Assembly (NCBI GenBank): GCA_937991945.1
Contig: CALKLO010000050.1
Span: forward strand, 1 to 64,000
Reading direction: 5' to 3'
Source of the DNA: an uncultured Granulosicoccus sp.
GTDB lineage: Bacteria > Pseudomonadota > Gammaproteobacteria > Granulosicoccales > Granulosicoccaceae
DNA: 64,000 bases
Shown here in pieces: positions 27,848 to 36,571 of the stretch (position 1 is its first letter; each line of letters starts with the position of its first letter). The position numbers and the translations under genes are program-made. The notes beneath the pieces are model-generated. The model was not told the origin of the DNA. It saw only the letters and a list, made by a program, of their open reading frames with translations, and did no database searches.

Positions 27848-28273
27848 ATGCGTCACTATGAAATAGTGTTTCTGGTCCACCCTGACCAGAGCGAGCAGGT
27901 GCCCGCAATGATTGAACGCTATCGCGGAATCATTGAGAGCAATGACGGTGTTATACATCGTCAAGAAGATTGGGGGCGACGTCAGCTTGCCTACCCAATC
28001 AACAAAATCTACAAAGCCCACTACACCTTGCTCAACATTGAGTGTGGTCAGCAGGCTCTAGACGAACTTAGCAGTGCGTTCAAATTCAACGATGCAGTTA
28101 TTCGCCACATGGTCTTGTTGCTTGACGGCCCGGTAACAGAGCCTTCATTCCTGATCAAAAAGGATGAAACTCGTGGTGATGAAGAGCGACGTCCTCGCGT
28201 TTCTGACGACGAAGACCAACCAGCACCAGCAGCTACTACTGAAGTAGCTAGCGACGCTGACACCTCTAACTGA
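27848..28273 (+). CDS. rpsF: 30S ribosomal protein S6
   Basis: S6 binds S18 on the platform of the small subunit. The fold starts [19 protein letters not shown] and includes [17 protein letters not shown] and [12 protein letters not shown]; the C-terminus is a disordered acidic/Ala-rich tail, as in E. coli, where it can be glutamylated. The ATG at 27848 is preceded by AGGGAG; the track's upstream start at 27776 lies at the predicted transcription start and is rejected. The protein is 141 residues. rpsR follows after 20 bp. Confidence 0.97.
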   Translation: MRHYEIVFLVHPDQSEQVPAMIERYRGIIESNDGVIHRQEDWGRRQLAYPINKIYKAHYTLLNIECGQQALDELSSAFKFNDAVIRHMVLLLDGPVTEPSFLIKKDETRGDEERRPRVSDDEDQPAPAATTEVASDADTSN

Positions 28274-28293
28274 TATCGCCTGGAGAACTAACC

Positions 28294-28518
28294 ATGTCAC
28301 GTTATTTTCGCCGTCGTAAATATTGCCGTTTCACTGCCGAAGGCATCACTGAAATCGATTACAAAGACCTAGAACTACTGAAGGGCTTTGTTACTGAGAC
28401 GGGTAAAATCGTCCCTAGTCGAATTACAGGTACTAAAGCACGGTATCAGCGCCAGCTGGCAACAGCTATCAAGCGTGCTCGATACGTTGCACTACTGCCT
28501 TACACCGACCAGCACTAA
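28294..28518 (+). CDS. rpsR: 30S ribosomal protein S18
   Basis: S18 is a small basic protein of the 30S platform that assembles with S6. The 74 residues include [46 protein letters not shown] and [15 protein letters not shown], all standard. TGGAGA lies upstream of the ATG. It sits between rpsF and a DUF2232 membrane protein gene in the operon. Confidence 0.98.
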   Translation: MSRYFRRRKYCRFTAEGITEIDYKDLELLKGFVTETGKIVPSRITGTKARYQRQLATAIKRARYVALLPYTDQH

Positions 28519-28532
28519 TAAACAAACGTTCC

Positions 28533-28566
28533 ATGCGGCAAGGTCACCTTTCGAGGCGAGCCGCAT
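28533..28566 (+). other. intercistronic hairpin between rpsR and the DUF2232 gene
   Basis: ATGCGGC (28533-28539) pairs perfectly with GCCGCAT (28560-28566) around a 20-base loop that can form further inner pairs. It could lower expression of the downstream membrane protein relative to the ribosomal proteins, or be a processing site. Confidence 0.4.
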
Positions 28567-28587
28567 AGTTCGATAGGGTAGAAGCCA

Positions 28588-28617
28588 TGTTGATCATTCG
28601 TTACACAAAGCGTTAAA
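28588..28617 (+). CDS. possible nine-codon leader ORF before the DUF2232 gene
   Basis: ATG TTG ATC ATT CGT TAC ACA AAG CGT TAA encodes MLIIRYTKR. It ends one base before the GTG (28619) and four before the ATG (28622) of the next gene, which itself has no visible ribosome binding site. Translational coupling through this mini-ORF is possible. No conservation information is available, so this is weak. Confidence 0.2.
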
Positions 28618-28621
28618 CGTG

Positions 28622-29569
28622 ATGATCAACTTGGCCAAAATTGCAGATCGCGGTCCGCTTGTAGCGGCAGGTCTTGCGGCAGTAATGCTCCTCGCAGCAC
28701 TCTGGATTCCTGTGTTACTTGCAGGTGGGATGACAGGCGGGGCCGTTATCATGGCCAGTTTTATGTCCATGTATTTTCTGGTGTGTAGTGCAGCCGTAGT
28801 GGCTTTTGTGGCATTACGACACGGGGAAATGTCCGCAATACGCGTGGTAGGCGGTTGTTTATTACTACTAATTGTTCTGTCGACAGTGCTTTATCAGTCA
28901 GCAGTTCATGTCCCTTTGATTGCAACGGTTTTTTGGTTGCCTGCCATATTGGCAGCATTCGTTTTAGCCAGAACAGTGAAGCTCGATTTCGCTGTACTAA
29001 CTATTGTCGGATGTGGGGTCATAGCTATTTTGGGTATAACACTGGTGTTGGGCGATACCACTGAATTCTGGCGTTCTCAGTTTGCGAACTCAGGAGCAGG
29101 GTTTACCGATCCAAACGCGACGGAACAAGCAGTTACGGAAGAGCAGCGTGAGTTATTCATTGAGGGCATTGCCCGGATGATGACTGGCGCGATGGGAGTA
29201 TCAGTCATGAGTGTCGCCTTAGGGGCCCTGTTTCTTGCCAGATCTTGGCAGGCTGGAATAGTCAATCCAGGTGGGTTTCAAAAGGAGTTTCATGCTCTCT
29301 CATTAGGTAAAAATGCAGCATTGGTGTGTGTTCTTGTGATTGTTTTGGCCGTGATGCAAAGCGGTCAACTTGCAGGAGCATTAGCAACCGTTGTTATTTT
29401 TGCTTTTTTTATACAAGGACTGGCAGTGTCTCACTCGCTGGTTAAACAACGCGGTATGCACCGCTTCTGGCTATACGGTATTTACGTATTGCTGGTAATA
29501 CCGCATACCATGCTTTTATTGGCAGCACTGGGGTTGGCGGACAACATGTTTCGTCTCCGGCGCGCCTAA
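28622..29569 (+). CDS. DUF2232-type integral membrane protein
   Basis: This 315-residue protein is strongly hydrophobic with about eight membrane segments. A DUF2232/YybS-like membrane protein between rpsR and rplI is a recurring arrangement in pseudomonad-type gammaproteobacteria, and the segment pattern fits. The function is unknown. Start codons GTG at 28619 and ATG at 28622 are both possible, and no ribosome binding site is visible before either. The stop is followed after 21 bp by rplI, so it is within the ribosomal protein operon. Confidence 0.75.
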   Translation: MINLAKIADRGPLVAAGLAAVMLLAALWIPVLLAGGMTGGAVIMASFMSMYFLVCSAAVVAFVALRHGEMSAIRVVGGCLLLLIVLSTVLYQSAVHVPLIATVFWLPAILAAFVLARTVKLDFAVLTIVGCGVIAILGITLVLGDTTEFWRSQFANSGAGFTDPNATEQAVTEEQRELFIEGIARMMTGAMGVSVMSVALGALFLARSWQAGIVNPGGFQKEFHALSLGKNAALVCVLVIVLAVMQSGQLAGALATVVIFAFFIQGLAVSHSLVKQRGMHRFWLYGIYVLLVIPHTMLLLAALGLADNMFRLRRA

Positions 29570-29590
29570 GAATTTGATGGGAGAATTATT

Positions 29591-30043
29591 ATGCAAGTCA
29601 TATTGCTTGAAAAGATTGACAAAGTAGGACTGCTCGGCGACTTGGTTGATGTGAAAGCTGGTTTCGCACGCAATTTTTTATTGCCACAAGGCAAAGCACA
29701 GCAAGCAACACCTGAAAACGTTGAACGTTTTAAAGAGTTGCGTGCTGAGTTCGAAAAAAATCAGGCTGACGCTCTGGCAAGTGCCAATACGCGAAAAGAA
29801 GTGCTTAACGGTTTGACTGTTAGCATCACTTCTAGAGCTGGAACAGAAGGAAAACTGTTCGGTTCTATCGGTACTGAAGAAATTCGCGAAGCTTTCGAGA
29901 CAGCAGGTCAGCCTGTTGAAAAGAAAGAGATTCGTTTGCCAGAAGGTCCTTTGCGTATGGTTGGTGAACATCCAGTTACGTTGCATCTGCATGCAGATGT
30001 GAACGCTGAAGTCATCGTCAACGTTGTCGGCGAAGAAGTTTAA
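29591..30043 (+). CDS. rplI: 50S ribosomal protein L9
   Basis: L9 is the elongated two-domain protein of the large subunit that binds 23S rRNA near L1. The N-terminal domain starts MQVILLEKIDKVGLLGDLVDVKAGFARNFL, followed by the long connecting helix and a C-terminal domain (GKLFGSIGTEEI). The length of 150 is normal. GGGAGA precedes the ATG. It is the last ribosomal gene here, followed by a hairpin. Confidence 0.98.
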   Translation: MQVILLEKIDKVGLLGDLVDVKAGFARNFLLPQGKAQQATPENVERFKELRAEFEKNQADALASANTRKEVLNGLTVSITSRAGTEGKLFGSIGTEEIREAFETAGQPVEKKEIRLPEGPLRMVGEHPVTLHLHADVNAEVIVNVVGEEV

Positions 30044-30057
30044 TTAGTCAGTTTGTG

Positions 30058-30096
30058 GGATGACTCGTCGCACTGACGGGTCATTCTAGTGAGTTT
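30058..30096 (+). terminator. possible terminator after rplI
   Basis: GGATGACTCGTC, loop GCACT, GACGGGTCATTC form a 12-pair stem with two G-U pairs (30058-30086). The nearest T-run (five T) starts several bases later, so termination may be incomplete and dnaB may be partly co-transcribed. Confidence 0.4.
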
Positions 30097-30157
30097 TTAA
30101 ACGCTCACACCTGTAGACTTAAACACCATTTATTGAAGTAGCCGGAGCCGATTCCCG

Positions 30158-31771
30158 ATGGTACATACGCCTGAAGATTTTGGCATTCCCTCGGCGATGG
30201 ACCACGATGAATACGGTGCGCCCATCGATGCCTCTCCTGAAGACTTCGGAGTGGATATGGGTAATTTCGGTGCGCCCACAGGCATGCCGCCTGGAGCTGG
30301 AGGCAATTTCGAACCGTCAGGGCAATACTCTGGTGGGGGTTCTAGTAAGGGGCAGGGACGTTACAGCGGTGGGAAAAAAACCACCCAACAGTTGATGCAG
30401 CAACTGTCTAAGCGTACTAATCATGCACCTCCACAATCGATAGAAGCTGAGCAATCGGTATTGGGTTGCCTCATGTTGGAAGCTAACGAGGCTTTTGACA
30501 AGGTGTCTGAAATAGTCACCGAGATTGATTTCTACCAGCACAACCACCAACTCATATACCGAGCGATATCTGCGCTAGCAACTGAGGGTGCGCATCCTGA
30601 TGTTGTCACAGTTACGGGTTGGCTGCAGACTCAAAGCATACTAGAGGACGCTGGCGGGCTTAATTATATCGGTGCACTGGTTGAGGTCACACCCAGTGCC
30701 GGTAACATTAAGGCTTATGCCGAAATTGTTCGTGAACGTTCGGTACTGCGCCAGCTCATAACGGTAGCTAATGAAATTGCAGACAGTGCCTTTGATGCTG
30801 AAGGGCGTACGTCAAAAGAGATACTCGATCAGGCGGAGACCAAAGTTTTTGCTATCGCTGATCAATCGGCGAAAAGTGCCGGTGGTTTCCACGACATCAA
30901 GAGTGTTTTAGCCGGGGCTGTTGAGCGAATTAATGCACTCTTTGAATCGGGTGACGCCATAACAGGTTTATCGACTGGGTTTACAGAGCTAGACGAAAAA
31001 ACCAGTGGGTTACAAAAATCAGATTTGATTATTGTGGCAGGTCGACCCTCTATGGGAAAAACAACCTTTGCCATGAACTTGGCAGAAAATGCAGCAATGG
31101 AAGCGGATGCACCGGTTGCTATATTTAGTATGGAAATGCCCGCGGACCAACTCGGCATGAGAATGATTGCCTCGCTAGGGCGCGTGGAGCTACAAAAGCT
31201 AAGAACAGGTAAATTAACAGAGCAAGATTGGCCCAGAATCACCTCAGCGATTACCCTATTAAATCAAAAGCGTAACGTGTTTATCGATGACACTCCTGGA
31301 CTTACACCAACTGATTTACGAGCGCGCTGCCGTCGCTTAGCGCGTGATCGAGGGCTAAGCCTTATAGTGATTGATTACTTGCAGTTAATGTCGGGTTCGA
31401 CTGCAGGTGAAAACCGGACAGCTGAGATTTCCGAGATTTCCAGATCCCTTAAAGGTTTGGCAAAAGAACTACAAGTTCCCGTTATCGCGTTATCACAGCT
31501 TAATCGTAGTCTTGAGCAACGACCTGATAAACGCCCCGTTATGTCCGATTTACGTGAATCAGGTGCCATCGAGCAGGATGCCGACGTCATCATGTTCATT
31601 TACCGGGATGAGGTATACAACCCGGACGACGAAGCGAATAAAGGTCGAGCTGAAATTCTTATTAGGAAGCAACGTAACGGACCGATTGGTGCCGTTAATC
31701 TCACATTTTTAGGTCAATACACCCGGTTCGAAAACTATTCGCCGGAAGTTATGACGGGTGAATTCTCCTAA
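30158..31771 (+). CDS. dnaB: replicative DNA helicase DnaB with a Gly-rich N-terminal extension
   Basis: DnaB is the hexameric 5'-3' helicase of the replisome. The standard protein begins near residue 90 with APPQSIEAEQSVLGCLMLEA; the RecA-like motor has Walker A GRPSMGKTT (near residue 295), Walker B SLIVIDYLQLM and SDLRESGAIEQDADV. The total of 537 residues exceeds the usual 460-480. The extra roughly 90 residues are Gly/Pro-rich with four related motifs (PEDFGIPS, DEYGAPID, PEDFGVDM, GNFGAPTG). The start ATG at 30158 has GGAG 12 bases upstream. It lies between rplI and alr, a familiar order. Confidence 0.96.
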   Translation: MVHTPEDFGIPSAMDHDEYGAPIDASPEDFGVDMGNFGAPTGMPPGAGGNFEPSGQYSGGGSSKGQGRYSGGKKTTQQLMQQLSKRTNHAPPQSIEAEQSVLGCLMLEANEAFDKVSEIVTEIDFYQHNHQLIYRAISALATEGAHPDVVTVTGWLQTQSILEDAGGLNYIGALVEVTPSAGNIKAYAEIVRERSVLRQLITVANEIADSAFDAEGRTSKEILDQAETKVFAIADQSAKSAGGFHDIKSVLAGAVERINALFESGDAITGLSTGFTELDEKTSGLQKSDLIIVAGRPSMGKTTFAMNLAENAAMEADAPVAIFSMEMPADQLGMRMIASLGRVELQKLRTGKLTEQDWPRITSAITLLNQKRNVFIDDTPGLTPTDLRARCRRLARDRGLSLIVIDYLQLMSGSTAGENRTAEISEISRSLKGLAKELQVPVIALSQLNRSLEQRPDKRPVMSDLRESGAIEQDADVIMFIYRDEVYNPDDEANKGRAEILIRKQRNGPIGAVNLTFLGQYTRFENYSPEVMTGEFS

Positions 31772-31894
31772 CGAATTGCCTGTATCACGGTGTTTTCCAA
31801 AGACTGAAAAGCGTGGGTTGAACAGGGTTCTAGTAGATCTGGCCTGAAAGGGTAAAAGTCTGCGGTACCTAGATTGAATTAGAGTATTGACTAC

Positions 31895-33067
31895 ATGACA
31901 GACTATTACGGCATAGCGGATTTAAATCGTAGCGAAGCATTACAAGCGCGCCGATCCGTATCAATATCCATAGACTTAAGTGCACTTAGGTACAACGTGA
32001 GCGTCTCAAAGCGCTTAACCAATGGGGCAAAGCAGTTTGCCACCATCAAAGCAGATGCTTATGGGCATGGTGCTATCCCCGTTGCTCACGCCTTGTCCGC
32101 TAGTGGCATCAGACGAGGCCGAACGTCTAGTGAGCAACCTATCTCTGATGATTGCTTCGCTGATGGCTTTGCGGTGGTGACGTTAAATGAAGCCTTAGAG
32201 CTTCGCGACTCTGGTATCAGAGACCCCATTTTGATTTTACAAGGACCACAGTCTCCAGATGCCTGTGAAGAAATGGTGCAGCACGATCTATGGCCCGTCA
32301 TTCATGATCTTGCTCAATACGAATGGTTTCGCCGGGTCGACAACACGGATCAGCTTAATGCTTGGTTAAAAGTCGATACTGGTATGGGGCGGCTGGGTAT
32401 GAATACTCAACAAGCTAATGAAGTGCTGGCGTCCGATCATGGCATCAACTGGATGGGCGTCATGACGCATTTTGCCTGTGCCGATGAAACTGAAAATGAT
32501 TTTACGCAGCAACAATATGATCGATTCCAACAAGTCAATATCCGGGCTGGAATGTGTAAAAGTCTGGCAAACTCTGCGGCGGTTCTCAATTGGCCTCAGA
32601 CACATGAAGATTGGGTTCGTCCGGGCATCATGCTATACGGCTGCAACCCACTGGACCGTGCCTTATCGACGAGTGATACGTTGAAGTCCGCTATGACGGT
32701 AGAAGCGCCATTGGTTTCTGTGAAATCTTTGCCAGCCGGAGCCGGTGTAGGGTACGCCCAGAGCTGGCATTGCCCGGAGGACATGCCAGTCGGCTATGTT
32801 GCCTTAGGCTATCGAGATGGTGTACCAAGAGTGCTTGATGAAACTGCCGCTGTCAGTATCGACGGTAAGCGGTGCGCAATCGTAGGGCGAGTCTCTATGG
32901 ATTCTATGGCCATAGACTTGCGCGGCGTTACAGATGCGAAAGTAGGCTCAATAGTGCAATTTTGGGGAGAAGATGCGCCTATCGATTTGCTGGCGAAGGC
33001 TGCAGGGACAATAAGTTACGAGCTTTTAACATCTGTAACTGGGCAGCGGTATTACACTGATGGGTAA
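31895..33067 (+). CDS. alr: alanine racemase
   Basis: Alr makes D-alanine for peptidoglycan with pyridoxal phosphate. The TIM-barrel starts SVSISIDLSALRYNVSV and carries the PLP lysine in IKADAYGHGAIP (near residue 52). The catalytic tyrosine is in AGVGYAQSW (near residue 287), with VGRVSMDSMAIDL in the C-terminal beta domain. The 390-residue length is slightly above average owing to an 18-residue N-terminal lead and an insertion around residues 68-85 (RRGRTSSEQPISDD). It follows dnaB by 123 bp. A hairpin overlapping the stop codon ends the unit. Confidence 0.96.
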   Translation: MTDYYGIADLNRSEALQARRSVSISIDLSALRYNVSVSKRLTNGAKQFATIKADAYGHGAIPVAHALSASGIRRGRTSSEQPISDDCFADGFAVVTLNEALELRDSGIRDPILILQGPQSPDACEEMVQHDLWPVIHDLAQYEWFRRVDNTDQLNAWLKVDTGMGRLGMNTQQANEVLASDHGINWMGVMTHFACADETENDFTQQQYDRFQQVNIRAGMCKSLANSAAVLNWPQTHEDWVRPGIMLYGCNPLDRALSTSDTLKSAMTVEAPLVSVKSLPAGAGVGYAQSWHCPEDMPVGYVALGYRDGVPRVLDETAAVSIDGKRCAIVGRVSMDSMAIDLRGVTDAKVGSIVQFWGEDAPIDLLAKAAGTISYELLTSVTGQRYYTDG

Positions 33068-33085
33068 CACGATGGTTACCCGTTT
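33062..33085 (+). terminator. hairpin at the end of alr
   Basis: GGGTAAC (33062-33068), loop ACGATG, GTTACCC (33075-33081) then GTTT; the stem includes the alr TAA. A weak-to-moderate terminator between the convergent alr and fdxA genes. Confidence 0.4.
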
Positions 33086-33116
33086 ACGTTCTTTTGCTAA
33101 ACCTTGAGACGGTTAC

Positions 33117-33440
33117 CTATCGCTCCAGAAATTGGAGTTTGTCAGGTTTGTCTTCCCACTCTTTCGCATCAGCAGGTGGATCTTTTTGAACAGTAATAAC
33201 CGGCCAGATGGCTGATAATTCAGCATTTAGCGCCAAATAGGGCTCATCTTCTGGTTTCATGTCCTCTTCAGCCACAATTGCGTTGATAGGGCACTCAGGC
33301 TCGCAGAGGGAACAATCGATGCATTCTTCTGGGTCTATGACCAAGAAGTTAGCCCCCTCATGGAAACAATCGACAGGACACACTTCTACACAGTCTGTGT
33401 ATTTGCATTTTATACAGTTTTCGGTAACCACGAAGGTCAT
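33117..33440 (-). CDS. fdxA: 7Fe-8S ferredoxin FdxA
   Basis: This small soluble electron carrier holds one [3Fe-4S] and one [4Fe-4S] cluster. The cysteine pattern [18 protein letters not shown] followed by [12 protein letters not shown], and the C-terminal segment [17 protein letters not shown], match Azotobacter-type ferredoxin I. The ATG at 33440 gives 107 residues ([14 protein letters not shown]), the family length; the track adds 11 residues upstream without support. It is monocistronic and convergent with alr. The specific redox partner is not evident. Confidence 0.95.
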   Translation of the reverse strand: MTFVVTENCIKCKYTDCVEVCPVDCFHEGANFLVIDPEECIDCSLCEPECPINAIVAEEDMKPEDEPYLALNAELSAIWPVITVQKDPPADAKEWEDKPDKLQFLER

Positions 33441-33561
33441 GGGCAGTTCTCTGTGTTGGCTTGACAGTTGCAAATATTATCTAAAGAAGTATCAGTTGCA
33501 TACCGCATATTATTACCGGATGAAATAATTCCGTAATGCACTGATACTACGATCGAGTCAT

Positions 33562-33567
33562 TATAAT
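33562..33567 (+). promoter_or_regulatory. possible -10 box for galU
   Basis: A perfect TATAAT (33562-33567) lies 60 bp before the galU ATG. I see no good -35 at 16-18 bases, so it would need an activator or is fortuitous. Confidence 0.3.
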
Positions 33568-33626
33568 AGCGTAGTGCCGGCAGGTGCTGCACATAAGTAT
33601 TAGTTAGTGGGATCTAAATAAACAAT

Positions 33627-34538
33627 ATGAAAGCTATCAAGAAGGCAGTTTTTCCAGTGGCAGGGATGGGAACCCGTTTTTTGCCCGCAACTAAAGCTAA
33701 CCCTAAAGAAATGTTGCCGGTGGTTGATAAACCACTAATTCAATACGCCGCAGAAGAAGCCGTAGCTGCTGGTATTGACACCCTAATTTTTGTTACAGGC
33801 CGTAACAAGCGTTCAATTGAAGATCACTTCGACACAGCTTACGAGCTTGAGCGTGAGCTTGAAGCTAAATCAAAGCATAAGATGTTAGAAGTGCTGCGAA
33901 GCATTCTGCCTAAACATGTGAACTGCGTATTTATTCGACAATCCCAAGCGCTAGGTTTAGGCCATGCAGTGTTGTGTGCGAAGCCTGTGGTTAACAACGA
34001 ACCTTTCGCGGTTATCTTGGCAGATGATCTAATCAACAGCTCTGGCAAGTCTTGTTTGTCGCAAATGGTTGAACACTTTAATTTTCAACACTGTTCGATT
34101 CTAGGAACCCAAAAAGTCCCTATGGAAGATGTCAGCTCCTACGGTATCGTTGACGGTACTGAGGTGAAGCCTGACCTTATGGAAGTGTCTGGCATCGTCG
34201 AAAAACCTCCGGTTGATAAGGCGCCCAGTAACGTGGCAGTTGTGGGTCGATACATTCTGACGCCTCGCATATTTGATCTGCTTGAAAAAACACAAAAAGG
34301 TGCTGGTAACGAAATTCAACTTACCGATGCCATTTCAGATCTTCTGAAAGAGCAACGCGTTTTATCGTATAACTTTGAAGGCAACCGTTTTGACTGTGGA
34401 AGCAAGATGGGATACCTGAAGGCACAAGTAGAGTTTGCTCTCGAGCACGAAGAAGTCGGCGAGGAATTCCGCGAATACCTTCGAGCGTTGAAAGATAAAG
34501 ATCTCGAAAAAGTCGTCAAGATCGCAAAATCCAAATAA
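33627..34538 (+). CDS. galU: UTP-glucose-1-phosphate uridylyltransferase
   Basis: GalU makes UDP-glucose for polysaccharides, lipopolysaccharide core and osmoprotective glycans. The nucleotidyl-transferase signature [20 protein letters not shown] is intact, followed by [24 protein letters not shown] and SGIVEKP. The length of 303 is normal. The gene has its own upstream region and a strong terminator, so it is monocistronic. Confidence 0.97.
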   Translation: MKAIKKAVFPVAGMGTRFLPATKANPKEMLPVVDKPLIQYAAEEAVAAGIDTLIFVTGRNKRSIEDHFDTAYELERELEAKSKHKMLEVLRSILPKHVNCVFIRQSQALGLGHAVLCAKPVVNNEPFAVILADDLINSSGKSCLSQMVEHFNFQHCSILGTQKVPMEDVSSYGIVDGTEVKPDLMEVSGIVEKPPVDKAPSNVAVVGRYILTPRIFDLLEKTQKGAGNEIQLTDAISDLLKEQRVLSYNFEGNRFDCGSKMGYLKAQVEFALEHEEVGEEFREYLRALKDKDLEKVVKIAKSK

Positions 34539-34579
34539 GGATGTTTAGAAAAAGCTAGCAGGTCCAAAAGCTATTTCTC

Positions 34580-34618
34580 AAGGTTCTGGTTTCGTAAAGC
34601 GAAATCAGAACCTTTTTT
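34580..34618 (+). terminator. strong Rho-independent terminator after galU
   Basis: AAGGTTCTGGTTTCG (34580-34594), loop TAAAG, CGAAATCAGAACCTT (34600-34614) make a 15-pair stem with one G-U, with a six-T run overlapping its 3' end (34613-34618). Confidence 0.85.
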
Positions 34619-34713
34619 CGTTTTACGGGGTAGGAATCAATCACAATCCAGTGGCTTTGTAGCTCGTTCAAGGTATCCTGCCAACTCCGAATTCCAACGT
34701 AGAACCTAGCAGC

Positions 34714-35886
34714 ATGCGCTCGCATTCAGCGGCAATCGCCATATTTCTTGTGTTTTTTTTCGAATCCTCTGTCCTAGGTCAGTGGATACCCAGAATCCCC
34801 GATATCAAGTTCGAGCTTGGCTTAACAGATGGCACTCTAGGATTGGCATTGTTAGCCTTGCCATTAGGTACCTTGTTGGGTTTTGCCGTTGTCGGCAAAA
34901 TTATTGAAAACCACGGGCTCCGTACTTGCTGTCGTTGGTTTTTACCGATTTGGGCGCTGTTATTTATCGGGCCTGCACTGGCACAAAATTTCTGGCAACT
35001 AGTGCTGGCGCTTTTTATCAGTGGGATCATCGTTGGAATGATCGAAACGGCCATGAACACCGAGGCCGCGAGAATCGAACGTAGTTCGGGTTCAAGACTG
35101 ATGTCTCGATGTCATGGGTTCTGGAGCTTAGGCACGATGTTTGGTGCTCTAGTGGGAGGAGCGTTGGCTCAGTGGGGCGTTTCAGTCATGCTGCATTTTT
35201 TATTAGCCATGCCCCTTATTGCTGTGTGTGGATATTTCGCAGCTACCGCGCTACCTATCGTAGAGGCCGAGCCCAGCTCTGCTGATCTCAACGCTTGCGC
35301 TGAGGATAGACAGGAATCATCTCAACTATTTAGGTGGCCATCTCGCTCGATCATTTTACTGTGCATCATGCCGGTAGGCATCATGATGGTTGAAGGTGCG
35401 TTTATTGATTGGTCAGCGGTTTTTATGCGTGACATTATGTCTGCCGAACCTTATTTAATCGCCATTACGTACGCGGCTTTTTCGTTAATTATGGCAATTG
35501 TTCGCTTATTTGGAGACGGTTTAGCCACTCGATTTGGTGAGCTAACCATTGTGCGAGTATCGGGAATAGCCTCAACGATAGGTATCGTTCTATTTGCATT
35601 AGCGCCCTCAATTCCGTGGGCCTTTGTTGCTGCAGCGCTGGCAGGAGCAGGGGTCGCTATTGTCTTTCCATTGGCCGTAAGTGCAGCGGCTAATCGACCT
35701 GGACGCTCATCAGCGGATAACGTTGCAGCACTTAATATGATTTCATTTAGCGCGTTTTTTGTGGCACCACCCATTATTGGGTTTGTGTCTGAGCTGTTTA
35801 GTTTACGTATCGCACTGCTCATGTTGGGACCTGTTGCGCTAATGACGTTTGTGTTGGCAAAGCAGGTTTGTGAGGTTAAAGAGTAA
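34714..35886 (+). CDS. MFS transporter (YbjJ-like)
   Basis: This 390-residue membrane protein has about 12 predicted helices with a charged central loop near residues 185-205 (EAEPSSADLNACAEDRQE). The opening QWIPRIPDIKFELGLTDGTLGLALLALPLG and the motif MNTEAARIERSSGSRLMSRCHGFWSLG resemble the YbjJ subgroup of the major facilitator superfamily. The substrate is unknown. It stands alone after the galU terminator and converges with the TPM-domain gene, 30 bp apart. The ATG at 34714 lacks a clear ribosome binding site. Confidence 0.82.
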   Translation: MRSHSAAIAIFLVFFFESSVLGQWIPRIPDIKFELGLTDGTLGLALLALPLGTLLGFAVVGKIIENHGLRTCCRWFLPIWALLFIGPALAQNFWQLVLALFISGIIVGMIETAMNTEAARIERSSGSRLMSRCHGFWSLGTMFGALVGGALAQWGVSVMLHFLLAMPLIAVCGYFAATALPIVEAEPSSADLNACAEDRQESSQLFRWPSRSIILLCIMPVGIMMVEGAFIDWSAVFMRDIMSAEPYLIAITYAAFSLIMAIVRLFGDGLATRFGELTIVRVSGIASTIGIVLFALAPSIPWAFVAAALAGAGVAIVFPLAVSAAANRPGRSSADNVAALNMISFSAFFVAPPIIGFVSELFSLRIALLMLGPVALMTFVLAKQVCEVKE

Positions 35887-35916
35887 GAGTAGGGCTATGC
35901 CTTTGCTCTTGGCTTG

Positions 35917-36570
35917 CTAAATTTCAATGAGATGATTGGGCAATTGGTCAGGGCGGCCATCATTGGCTGGAAAATGCTCCCACGTAATTTCTCGGCAGTG
36001 TTCTAGGGTGCTCTCAAAGCCAGTTGCGATATTTCCGTGTCGAATATGCTCGATAAATTCATTCACGGTATCGCTCCAAACTCGATTGTCTACAATTTCG
36101 GCAATGCCTGAATCGACAATAATTTCAACATAGTGCTCAGCTACTGAGACGAAAATCAGAATGCCAGTGCGTCCCTCAGTCTCATGAAGTTTTTGCAAGA
36201 AAAACTGTTCGCGTGCATGACGTGCTGCACGTTGGTGTTTAACACTATTGGGTACGAGCCAAAGACGCGCCTTGGGTAGTTGGAAAATAACGCCAAGTCC
36301 TAAAAACACCAACACTTGTGTGGGGTAAAGCCAATGCATCGATTGCTGAATGCTCTCTACAACTCCCCAGCCAGCAGAGGTGATTGCTACCCAACCGAAG
36401 TACAAGCCTGGAACACTTAGCGCTATGAGGGCCGCCCACAACGTAGGAATGTATCGATAACCGTCGCTGGATTGTGCAATGACGGTAACAATCTCGGCAG
36501 AGGTGCGCGATTCAGCGTGATTGATTTTAGCGGTGATCGATTCTTTTTCGGATTTGCTGAGAAATGTCAT
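35917..36570 (-). CDS. TPM-domain membrane protein
   Basis: The 217-residue protein begins MTFLSKSEKESITAKINHAESRTSAEIV, the start of a TPM (YgcG/DUF477-like) domain, but two membrane segments (about 41-65 and 80-100) interrupt it. The domain resumes with REQFFLQKLHETEGRTGILIFVSVAEHYVEII. The true start is the ATG at 36570, one base after the stop of the upstream ygcG-like gene; the Val/Ala-rich N-terminus in the ORF track is an out-of-frame reading of that gene's glycine tail. It is the third gene of lemA-ygcG-TPM. TPM domains are linked to membrane protein maintenance; the exact role is unknown. Confidence 0.8.
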   Translation of the reverse strand: MTFLSKSEKESITAKINHAESRTSAEIVTVIAQSSDGYRYIPTLWAALIALSVPGLYFGWVAITSAGWGVVESIQQSMHWLYPTQVLVFLGLGVIFQLPKARLWLVPNSVKHQRAARHAREQFFLQKLHETEGRTGILIFVSVAEHYVEIIVDSGIAEIVDNRVWSDTVNEFIEHIRHGNIATGFESTLEHCREITWEHFPANDGRPDQLPNHLIEI

Positions 36571-36571
36571 A

